Assembly: GCF_902729425.1 (NCBI RefSeq)
Contig: NZ_LR746532.1
Location: 1-58,234, forward strand
DNA from: Magnetospirillum sp. SS-4
Lineage (GTDB): Bacteria > Pseudomonadota > Alphaproteobacteria > Rhodospirillales > Magnetospirillaceae
DNA: 58,234 bases
Direction of reading: 5' to 3'
The notes under the pieces are model-generated. The model was given only the letters and a program-made list of their open reading frames with translations, did not search any database and was not told the DNA's origin. Position numbers and translations under genes: made by a program. This document shows positions 8,259 through 15,135 of this stretch, piece by piece; the stretch's first letter is position 1; every line of letters begins with the position of its first letter.

Positions 8259-9059
8259 TCAGATCAGGAACAGGTTATCCAGCGCCTTGAACAGATCGTC
8301 GGCGAAGCTGGCCCCCTTGAACAGGACCGGAACGCGCTTGGGCAGCAGTTTGAGGGACTCGTCGTCCTTGTCCAGGCTGGTGATCACCGCCAGGGGGATG
8401 TTGCGGGTGGACGGCATCGCCGACAGCGCCATGGCGAGATCGATGCCTTCCAGTTCCGGCATCACCGCCGATATGATCACCAGATCGGGCTTGGTCTGCA
8501 CCACCATGGCGAAGGCGTGGAGCGAATCCGGCATCATGGAGACGCGATAGCCGCATTGCTGCAACTCGCGTTCGACGAAGCGCGTCTGCGCCCCCGGCGG
8601 CATCACCAGCAGCACCTCGACATTGCGGATCTCGATGTCGCCCAGGTCGAAGCCGAGCTTGGCCGGAAGTCCCCGGACCAGGGTGGCGGGGTCGCGTTCG
8701 CGTTCGATGTCTTCCCTGCCCTGGGCCAGCCGGGTCATCAGGTCGAAATACCCGATGACGTCGTCCCACAGGCGTGGCGGGGCGATCTCGGGGGCGTTGG
8801 TCAGGTACTCGTCCAGGCGGTGGGCGACGGTGGCCAGGCGATGCATGGTGAAATTGGCGGCCTGGCCGCGCAGCAGCACGGCGGCGCGGCGGCAATCGGT
8901 GATGACGCCGCGCAGGTCCCGGTGGCCGTTGCGGGCGGCATCGAAGGCCATGTCCAGGGATTGCAGGGTTTCGGTCAGTTCGTCGATGAATTCGAGCCGA
9001 AGCTGCTCGACGACTTCCTGGGCGGCCTTGCCATGGTGATTGCTTCCGGGATCAGACAT
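8259..9059 (-). CDS. Degenerate HPt plus pseudo-receiver domain protein
   Basis: 266 residues. An N-terminal helical region (about 15-115) resembles a histidine phosphotransfer domain (AAVLLRGQAANFTMHRLATVAHRLDEYL), but the position of the phosphorylated histidine in the usual HxLKG motif is V61. The C-terminal part (about 146-266) has the outline of a receiver domain (TKPDLVIISAVMPELEGIDLA), but the phosphoacceptor aspartate is S197 and the acidic pair after beta-1 is replaced by MPP. A lysine in PVLFKGASF near the end is kept. Conventional phosphotransfer is therefore unlikely, and a phosphorylation-independent adaptor or scaffold is more plausible (inference). The gene stands alone between the hopanoid operon and a dehydrogenase. 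Its partner is unknown. Confidence 0.75.
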   Translation of the reverse strand: MSDPGSNHHGKAAQEVVEQLRLEFIDELTETLQSLDMAFDAARNGHRDLRGVITDCRRAAVLLRGQAANFTMHRLATVAHRLDEYLTNAPEIAPPRLWDDVIGYFDLMTRLAQGREDIERERDPATLVRGLPAKLGFDLGDIEIRNVEVLLVMPPGAQTRFVERELQQCGYRVSMMPDSLHAFAMVVQTKPDLVIISAVMPELEGIDLAMALSAMPSTRNIPLAVITSLDKDDESLKLLPKRVPVLFKGASFADDLFKALDNLFLI

Positions 9060-9163
9060 GCATCAGGACTCTCTATCCAGAGTTCGCATTCCCCCGAGAC
9101 CCGGACGGCAGTGTAGTCGAGCTTGTCCCCCGTGACCACGGATTTAGAACGGACGAAAGACAA

Positions 9164-9199
9164 CGCCCGGCGGCCCCCGGTGAAGGGGGGCGCCGGGCG
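9164..9199 (-). terminator. GC-rich hairpin downstream of the D-2-hydroxyacid dehydrogenase gene
   Basis: A near-perfect inverted repeat, with CGCCCGGCG and a C run on one arm and a G run with CGCCGGGCG on the other, encloses a short loop about 15 bases beyond the stop of the minus-strand dehydrogenase. Reading the minus strand, it is followed by TTGTCTTTCG, a weak T-rich tail. This fits an intrinsic terminator for that gene. Confidence 0.6.
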
Positions 9200-9214
9200 G
9201 GCGGGAATGCGGTC

Positions 9215-10201
9215 TCAGAACATGGATGCCAGGACGCGGTCCGGCGGATGGTGGCCGTCGGCGAAGGTCTTGATGTTGATCAGCACCTTTTCGCCCATGT
9301 CGATGCGCCCCTCGATGGTGGCCGAGCCGAGATGGGGCAGCAGCACCACGTTGTTGAGCGACAGCAGTTTCGGGTTAACCGCCGGTTCGTGCTCGAACAC
9401 GTCGAGGCCGGCGCCGGCCAGATCGCCCCTGATCAGCATGCGGGTCAGCGCGTTCTCGTCGACGATCTCGCCGCGCGCCGTGTTGACCACGTAGGCGTGC
9501 TTGGGCAGCACCTCCAGCCGGCGGGCGGACAGCAGGTGGAAGGTGGCCGGAGTGTGCGGACAATGGACGGTGACCACGTCCATGCGGGCCAGCATCTGGT
9601 CCAGGCTTTCCCAGTAGGTGGCCTCCAGCTCGGCCTCGATGTCGGGATGGACCTTCTTGCGGTTGTGATAGTGGATCGACATGCCGAAGGCCTTGGCGCG
9701 CCGCGCCACCGCCTGGCCGATGCGGCCCATGCCGATGATGCCCAGGCGCTTGCCCCAGATGCGGTGGCCCAGCATGAAGGTGGGACCCCAGCCCTTCCAC
9801 TCGCCCGAGCGGATCAGGCGCTCGCCCTCGGAGATGCGGCGCGGCACCGCCAGGATCAGGGCCATGGCCATGTCGGCGGTATCCTCGGTCAGGACGCCGG
9901 GGGTATTGGTGACGGTGATGCCGCGCTGCCGGGCGCTGGCCAGGTCGATGTGATCGACGCCGGTTCCGAAATTGGCGATCAGCTTCAGATTGGGACCTGC
10001 CTGCGACATGATGGCGGCGTCGATGCGGTCGGTGACGGTGGGGACCAGCACGTCGGCGTCCTTGATCGCCTCGATCAGCTCGGCCTTGGTCATGGGATGG
10101 TCATCGACATTCAGCCTGGTGTCGAACAGTTCCATCATCCGGGTTTCGATGACGTCGGGCAGCTTGCGGCTGACCACGACGACCGGCTTCTTGTGTGGCA
10201 T
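9215..10201 (-). CDS. D-isomer-specific 2-hydroxyacid dehydrogenase (glyoxylate/hydroxypyruvate reductase type)
   Basis: 328 residues, the normal length for NAD(P)-dependent D-2-hydroxyacid dehydrogenases. The nucleotide-binding motif GIIGMGRIGQAVARR lies near the middle. The catalytic Arg-Glu-His set is visible: R in VVNTARGEIVDE, E in GLDVFEHEP and H in LLPHLGSAT. The substrate-site loop NFGTGVDHIDL and the TEDTADMAMALIL signature place it with glyoxylate/hydroxypyruvate reductases rather than phosphoglycerate or formate dehydrogenases. It probably reduces glyoxylate or hydroxypyruvate in the cytoplasm. It is monocistronic, with an AGGAG Shine-Dalgarno about ten bases before ATG and a hairpin terminator after the stop. 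Confidence 0.88.
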   Translation of the reverse strand: MPHKKPVVVVSRKLPDVIETRMMELFDTRLNVDDHPMTKAELIEAIKDADVLVPTVTDRIDAAIMSQAGPNLKLIANFGTGVDHIDLASARQRGITVTNTPGVLTEDTADMAMALILAVPRRISEGERLIRSGEWKGWGPTFMLGHRIWGKRLGIIGMGRIGQAVARRAKAFGMSIHYHNRKKVHPDIEAELEATYWESLDQMLARMDVVTVHCPHTPATFHLLSARRLEVLPKHAYVVNTARGEIVDENALTRMLIRGDLAGAGLDVFEHEPAVNPKLLSLNNVVLLPHLGSATIEGRIDMGEKVLINIKTFADGHHPPDRVLASMF

Positions 10202-10339
10202 TTTCTCTACTCCTCCCGGTGCCTGTTCTCACGACCTAGCAACTCGGAGTGGGCTTGTCCATAGCCGTTTTTCCCACTCGGCCTCCACCCGCCTTGACCG
10301 ACGGGTCCGGGCCGCTCCTATAATGCGGCCGGAGGGACG

Positions 10340-10855
10340 ATGAAGTCGAGATGGTCCGGGGGAATGGTGAAACTGCTTTTGCCGGCATGCGTGCTGCTCA
10401 CGGCAGCCTTGTCCGTGGCGGGGGCGGCCGAGACCAGTGGCCTGCCGCTGCCGCGCTTCGTTTCCCTGCGCTCGGACGAGGTCAATCTGCGTGCCGGTCC
10501 GGGGCAGCGCTACCCCATCGACTGGATCTATGCCCGCAAGGACCTGCCGGTGGAGGTGGTCGCCGAGTTCGAAGCCTGGCGCAAGATTCGCGACTGGCAG
10601 GGAACCGAGGGATGGGTGCATCAGAGCATGCTGTCGGGGCGGCGGATGATGGTGGTGATCGGCGGACAGCGCCAGTTGCGCGGTTCCGATTCCGATTCCG
10701 CCGATACCCTGGCGGTGGTGGAGCCCGGCGTGCTGGGGCGTCTGCTGCAATGCCCGCGCAACCGCGATTATTGCCGGGTCGACGTGGGCCAGACCCAGGG
10801 CTGGCTGCGCCGTGACGAGATATGGGGGGTCTATCGCGGCGAGTGGCTGGAGTAG
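10340..10855 (+). CDS. Secreted bacterial SH3-domain protein
   Basis: 171 residues with a cleavable signal peptide (hydrophobic core LLLPACVLLTAALSVAGA, cleavage near residue 30). A bacterial SH3 domain follows: RSDEVNLRAGPGQRYPIDW, AWRKIRDWQGTEGWVHQSML. A second SH3-like half at the C-terminus ends QGWLRRDEIWGVY. Such domains usually bind peptidoglycan or envelope proteins, and alphaproteobacterial members are mostly uncharacterised. Two cysteines (CPRNRDYC) could form a disulfide in the periplasm. The start is supported by GGAGGG seven bases upstream. It is divergent from the dehydrogenase, with about 140 bases between them for both promoters. Confidence 0.85.
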   Translation: MKSRWSGGMVKLLLPACVLLTAALSVAGAAETSGLPLPRFVSLRSDEVNLRAGPGQRYPIDWIYARKDLPVEVVAEFEAWRKIRDWQGTEGWVHQSMLSGRRMMVVIGGQRQLRGSDSDSADTLAVVEPGVLGRLLQCPRNRDYCRVDVGQTQGWLRRDEIWGVYRGEWLE

Positions 10856-10873
10856 GGCGATCCAGTCAAAGCG

Positions 10874-10914
10874 GATAAAATTTTATCAATCCTATTCTAA
10901 AGTATTGATAAAAT
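10874..10914. promoter_or_regulatory. Overlapping AT-rich inverted repeats, candidate operator
   Basis: Positions 10874-10887 form a perfect palindrome (GATAAAATTTTATC). Overlapping it, ATTTTATCAAT at 10880-10890 is a perfect inverted repeat of ATTGATAAAAT at 10904-10914. Three copies of the half-site therefore lie in 41 bases of unusually AT-rich sequence just upstream of a promoter-like pair and the small Cys-rich gene. The arrangement resembles an operator for a dimeric regulator. The regulator is not identified. It resembles Fur or Fnr sites only loosely. Confidence 0.5.
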
Positions 10915-10944
10915 CCCCTGTCATATAACCTTTCAGTTAAGTTG

Positions 10945-10973
10945 TTCACTTTTTAACTATCCAGACGTATACT
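10945..10973 (+). promoter_or_regulatory. Candidate sigma-70 promoter for the small Cys-rich gene
   Basis: TTCACT (10945-10950) and TATACT (10968-10973) are separated by 17 bases and lie about 90 bases upstream of the ATG at 11066. The surrounding region is AT-rich compared with the rest of the window. The inverted repeats at 10874-10914 lie just upstream of the -35 box, a position suited to an activator or an upstream operator. Confidence 0.45.
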
Positions 10974-11065
10974 AACCGGCGTGGGGGTTGCGGATAGAAT
11001 GTCCGGAACCGGTCACGAGGTGCCGCAGCCGGCATGGCCGGTCGCGACTGGCGGGGGAGGCGTCC

Positions 11066-11287
11066 ATGACGCTCCGTACCGAACACTGCAACTTCCGACT
11101 GGTGTCGGATACCGGCCGGGCTCTGCTCGAAGCCGGCGACCCCAAGGCCCTGGTGGATTTCACCCGCAAGACACTGGCCTGCCCCCGCATGAGCGTCTGC
11201 CCCTTCGGCGATTACTGCACCATCCTCAGCGCCTCGCTGCTGTCCGAACACGGCAAGCAGCACGGCCATGACTGCATCGAGGGATAG
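11066..11287 (+). CDS. Small cysteine-rich protein of unknown function
   Basis: 73 residues starting MTLRTEHCNFRLVSD. I chose this ATG because a strong GGGGGAGG Shine-Dalgarno lies six bases upstream. The longer in-frame start at 10988 adds an Arg-rich stretch that looks non-coding. Five cysteines are present (in EHCNF, LACPRMSVCPFGDYC and HDCIEG), three of them in a compact CX5CX5C pattern that could bind a metal or an Fe-S cluster. There is no signal peptide and no family I recognise. The AT-rich upstream region with inverted repeats and a promoter-like pair suggests tight regulation. Function unknown. Confidence 0.65.
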   Translation: MTLRTEHCNFRLVSDTGRALLEAGDPKALVDFTRKTLACPRMSVCPFGDYCTILSASLLSEHGKQHGHDCIEG

Positions 11288-11308
11288 GGCTCGCCGTTCA
11301 TCCGGCGC

Positions 11309-13243
11309 TCACCGCGCCTTGTCCAGGGCGGCCATCACCTCGGCCTCGGTCAGGAGTTCCGACAGCGCCAGCCCGTCGGGGGCCGAGGGGCCGTAGACGG
11401 CGTTGAAGGGAATGCCGTAGCGGCCGAACGACGCCAGATAGCGCGAGATCGCCTCGTCGGGGCGGGTCCAGTCGGCCCGCATGGCGACGATTCCGGCCGA
11501 GGCCAGCCGCGCCGCCACCTCGCCACGCTCGATCACCGCCGCCTTGTTGACCTTGCAGGTGATGCACCAGTCGGCGGTGACGTCGACGAATACCACCTTG
11601 CCTTCCTTGATCCGGTCCCGAAGGGCGGCCTGGTCGAAGGCGACCCAGGGAACGGCCCCCCCGGCATCGTCGGATGGAGCCGGGGCCAGCGTCGCCGCCA
11701 GCACGGTTCCCAGCCACAGGGCGGTGGCGGCCAGCGCCACCCCCATGGCCTTGCGCGCGGTGACCATCCAGCGTCCCGGCCGGGGCATGCGGAGCGCCGC
11801 GTCGGGCCACGCCGCCACCACCAGGAAGGGAGCGGCCATGCCGAGGCCGAGGGCGGCGAAGATGGCGAGGATGTCCGATGAGCCGCGCGCCAGGGCAAAG
11901 CCGATGGCGGTGCCCAGGAACGGCGCCGAGCACGGCGTCGCCAGCAAGGTGGCGAAGGCGCCCGACAGGAAGTGGCCCAGCAGGGTGTGATGGGGAACGC
12001 CGTTGCCGCCCCGGTTCAGCAGCCAGACCGGCATGGGAATCTCGAACATCCCCCACAGATTGGCGGCGAACAGGCACAACAGCGCGATCATGGCGATCAG
12101 GAAGCCGGGCTGCTGGAACTGGATGCCCCAGCCGACCGCCATTCCGGCCTGCTTGACGGCGATGGCGGCCAGGGCCAGCGCCAGGAAGGACACGACGATG
12201 CCGGCCGACGACGCCAGGAAGCTGGCTCGCACATGGCCGCGCTCGCCGCCGCCATGGCCCAGCACGCCCAGCAGCTTGATGGACAGCACCGGCAGCACGC
12301 AGGGCATCAGGTTGAGGATCAGCCCGCCCAGCAGCGCGATGGCCAGCATGGCGGCCAGGCCGTCGCCGGCCGGGGCGGAAGGGGCCGGGGGGGCGCCGGC
12401 GACCGGCACGGCCTCGGCCTCCATGGAGCGCGGGCCGTCGGTCAGCGTCACCCGCAGGGCGGTGCCCAACAGGGGTTTCAGCACGGTTCCGGGGACGACC
12501 GGCGCCTCGATCACGGCGCGGCGGCGGTCGGACGAGAGGCTGACGCGGGGCTGGCCGAAGGCGGCGACATCCTCGGCCTCGACGAAGGCGTCCGGCCCGG
12601 TCAGGGGCTCGGCGGCGGCGAGGACGAGGCGCAGGATCGAGGAATCGCCCGCGCCGGCGGTCTCGACCGCTTCCAGGCTCAGGCCGTGGCGGCGGCCGTC
12701 GCCGGGAACCAGCGCCATGAACCGGCCGATATCGTGGGCGAAGGCCGAGGGGGCCGCCGCACCTTCCGGCAGGCTCAGGGCCAGATCCGCCTGTTGCGGC
12801 ACGCATATCTGGGCGCAGGCGAGGAAATCCACAGATACCCGCAGGCCGACCGCCCGGCCGGGAGAGGGCAGGGGAATGTCCAGCGGCAGCACCACCTCGC
12901 CGGCATAGCCGTGGTTCTGCAATCCGGCCAGGACGAAGCGGTGCGGCGCCGGCCAGTGCAGCCGGGGCGTTCCGGCATTGGTCGACCCGCTCCAGTCCAG
13001 GCGGGGCGGATAGCCGGCATCGCCGGGGCTGCGCCAGTAGATCTTCCAGCCCGGCTCCATCTTGAAGTGCAGTCCGGCCCTCAGGCCGTCGGACTGGCCG
13101 GCGGCGGTGACCGCGGCGACCAGCCGGACCTTGGCGGATTCGCTGCTCGCCCAGTCCGAGGCCCCCGGCTCGGCGGCGGCGGCGGTTCCCATCAGGGCGG
13201 TCCAGCTCAGCAGGGCGGCGGCGATGGTTCGAAGCATGGTCAT
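11309..13243 (-). CDS. DsbD/ScsB-type protein-disulfide reductase (thiol transporter)
   Basis: 644 residues. A signal peptide (1-24) is followed by a periplasmic DsbD-alpha-like domain with a cysteine pair (C143, C147), then a block of eight or so membrane helices carrying the redox-active cysteines in NLMPCVLPVLSIK and LLATPCSAPFLG. A C-terminal thioredoxin domain has the active site WCITC (C560, C563). This is the full DsbD/ScsB layout, which carries electrons from cytoplasmic thioredoxin to periplasmic proteins, for example in cytochrome c maturation or thiol defence. The long N-terminal domain suggests the ScsB branch. The gene starts two bases after the stop of the second kup gene, so it is probably the last gene of that operon, an unusual pairing. 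Confidence 0.88.
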   Translation of the reverse strand: MTMLRTIAAALLSWTALMGTAAAAEPGASDWASSESAKVRLVAAVTAAGQSDGLRAGLHFKMEPGWKIYWRSPGDAGYPPRLDWSGSTNAGTPRLHWPAPHRFVLAGLQNHGYAGEVVLPLDIPLPSPGRAVGLRVSVDFLACAQICVPQQADLALSLPEGAAAPSAFAHDIGRFMALVPGDGRRHGLSLEAVETAGAGDSSILRLVLAAAEPLTGPDAFVEAEDVAAFGQPRVSLSSDRRRAVIEAPVVPGTVLKPLLGTALRVTLTDGPRSMEAEAVPVAGAPPAPSAPAGDGLAAMLAIALLGGLILNLMPCVLPVLSIKLLGVLGHGGGERGHVRASFLASSAGIVVSFLALALAAIAVKQAGMAVGWGIQFQQPGFLIAMIALLCLFAANLWGMFEIPMPVWLLNRGGNGVPHHTLLGHFLSGAFATLLATPCSAPFLGTAIGFALARGSSDILAIFAALGLGMAAPFLVVAAWPDAALRMPRPGRWMVTARKAMGVALAATALWLGTVLAATLAPAPSDDAGGAVPWVAFDQAALRDRIKEGKVVFVDVTADWCITCKVNKAAVIERGEVAARLASAGIVAMRADWTRPDEAISRYLASFGRYGIPFNAVYGPSAPDGLALSELLTEAEVMAALDKAR

Positions 13244-13245
13244 GG

Positions 13246-15135
13246 CTACATCTGTACCTGGGTGCCCAGTTCCACGACCCGGCCGGCGGGAACCCGGAAG
13301 AAATCGGTGGCGCTGACGGCGTTGCGGCTCATGACCACGAACAGGCGCTCGCGCCATTCCGCCATTTCGGGATGGGGGGCCGAGACCAGGGTCTCGCGCC
13401 CCAGGAAGAACGAGGTGTCCATCATCTCGAACTCCAGGCCGAACGCCTTGCACAGCCGCAGCACCTTGGGAATGTCCGGCTCCTGCACGAAGCCGTAGCG
13501 CACGGTGATGCGGTAGAAGCCCTCGGCCAACCCCTCCACCACCACCCGGTCGCGGGCCGACACCCGGGGGATGTCCTCGGTGATCACCGTCATGAACACC
13601 ACCCGCTGGTGCAGCACCTTGTTGTGCTTCAGGTTGTGCAACAAGGCGATGGGGACGGTCTCGGCGTCGCCGGTCATGTAGATGGCGGTGCCGCGGACCC
13701 GCAGGATGCTGGCCGAGTCCTTCTGCTGCTGCAAGAACAGGTCCAGCGGCATGGCGCCTTCGGCCAGGCGTCGGCCCAGGATCAGCCGGCCCTTGCGCCA
13801 GGTCGCCATCAGCAGGAACATCAGCGCCGCCGCCGCCAGCGGGAACCAGCCGCCATGGGTGAACTTCAGCAGGTTGGCGCCGAAGAAGGCCAGATCCACC
13901 ATCAGGAACAGCGCTCCCACGGCAATGCATACCCCCAGCGGCCACCGCCAGCTGGCGCGGGCCACCACCAGGGCCAGCACCGTGGTGGCGGCCATGGTGC
14001 CGGTCACCGCGATGCCGTAGGCGGCGGCCAGGTTGCTCGACGTCTTGAAGCCGACCACCAGGGCGATGATGGCGGCCAGCAGCACCCAGTTGACGCGGGG
14101 GATGTAGATGTGGCCCTCCTCCTCGTCGGAGGTGTGGCGGATGTCGAGGCGGGGGGAGTAGCCCAGCTGCACCGCTTGGCGCGACAGCGAGAACACGCCC
14201 GAGATCACCGCCTGGCTGGCGATCACCGTCGCCATGGTCGACAGGATCACCATGGGATACAGCGCCCAGCCGGGCGCCAGCAGATAGAACGGGTTGCTGA
14301 CCGCGTCGGGACGGGCGATCAGCAGCGCCGCCTGTCCAAGATAGTTCAGCATCAGGGCGGGCAGCACCAGGACGAACCAGGTCAGCTGAACCGGCAGCTT
14401 GCCGAAATGGCCCATGTCGGCGTACAGCGCCTCGCCGCCGGTCACCGCCAGCACCACCGCGCCCAGGGCGATGAAGGCGACCCAGCCGTGCCGCGCCATG
14501 AACGAGATGCCGTGGACGGGTGAGAGCGCCTTCAGGATTTCGGGGTGCTCGCGGATTTCCAGTCCCCCCAGGACCGCCAGGACCAGGAACCACACCACCA
14601 TGACCGGGCCGAACAGGCGGCCGACCAGTTCGGTTCCATGCCGCTGGATCGAGAACAGGCCCACCAGCACCAGCAAGGTGAGCGGCACCACATAGGGCTC
14701 GAACGCCTTCGAGCCCACCTGAAGCCCCTCGACCGCCGACAGCACCGAGATCGCCGGGGTGATGACGCCGTCGCCGAAGAACAGGGCGGCCCCGATCATG
14801 CCCAGCGCCATCAGTAATCCCAGCCGGTTGCGGTCGGCGCCGGCGGCGCGCTGCGCCAGGGCCAGCAGGGCGAGGATGCCGCCCTCGCCGCGATTGTCGG
14901 CACGCATGACGAACAGCACGTATTTCAGGGTGACGACGATGATGATGGCCCAGAACACCAGCGAGGCGATGCCGTAGACGTTGTCGGGGGTCAGCGGCAC
15001 GCCGTGATCCGGGTTGAAGCATTCCTTCAAGGTGTAGAGCGGGCTGGTGCCGATATCGCCGTAGACCACGCCGATGGCGGCCAGGGCCAGGGGGGCGAGA
15101 CGGCGGGAATCCGGCTTGGCGGCGGGCGTTTCCAT
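13246..15135 (-). CDS. kup: Kup/Trk-D low-affinity potassium transporter, second copy
   Basis: 629 residues. The Kup family signature GVVYGDIGTSPLYTLKE is near the N-terminus. It is followed by VMRADNRGEGGILALLAL, FFGDGVITPAISVLSAVEG, the conserved YADMGHFG segment and twelve predicted helices. The C-terminal cytoplasmic domain contains VPIALLHNLKHNKVLH and ends VVELGTQVQM, as does its neighbour. It imports potassium by proton symport. The ATG overlaps the stop of the upstream kup gene by one base (TGATG), showing translational coupling. The two copies are clearly related but diverged (MRADNRGEGG and VITPAISVLSAVEGLQV are shared; the loops and C-termini differ), so this is not a recent duplication. 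Confidence 0.93.
   Translation of the reverse strand: METPAAKPDSRRLAPLALAAIGVVYGDIGTSPLYTLKECFNPDHGVPLTPDNVYGIASLVFWAIIIVVTLKYVLFVMRADNRGEGGILALLALAQRAAGADRNRLGLLMALGMIGAALFFGDGVITPAISVLSAVEGLQVGSKAFEPYVVPLTLLVLVGLFSIQRHGTELVGRLFGPVMVVWFLVLAVLGGLEIREHPEILKALSPVHGISFMARHGWVAFIALGAVVLAVTGGEALYADMGHFGKLPVQLTWFVLVLPALMLNYLGQAALLIARPDAVSNPFYLLAPGWALYPMVILSTMATVIASQAVISGVFSLSRQAVQLGYSPRLDIRHTSDEEEGHIYIPRVNWVLLAAIIALVVGFKTSSNLAAAYGIAVTGTMAATTVLALVVARASWRWPLGVCIAVGALFLMVDLAFFGANLLKFTHGGWFPLAAAALMFLLMATWRKGRLILGRRLAEGAMPLDLFLQQQKDSASILRVRGTAIYMTGDAETVPIALLHNLKHNKVLHQRVVFMTVITEDIPRVSARDRVVVEGLAEGFYRITVRYGFVQEPDIPKVLRLCKAFGLEFEMMDTSFFLGRETLVSAPHPEMAEWRERLFVVMSRNAVSATDFFRVPAGRVVELGTQVQM

Noticed and set aside
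11309-15022. A very long minus-strand frame (1237 codons) covering dsbD and most of the second kup gene
   Set aside because: Only the part from 13243 encodes DsbD. The rest is an Arg/Gly/Pro-rich shadow of the kup gene in another frame.
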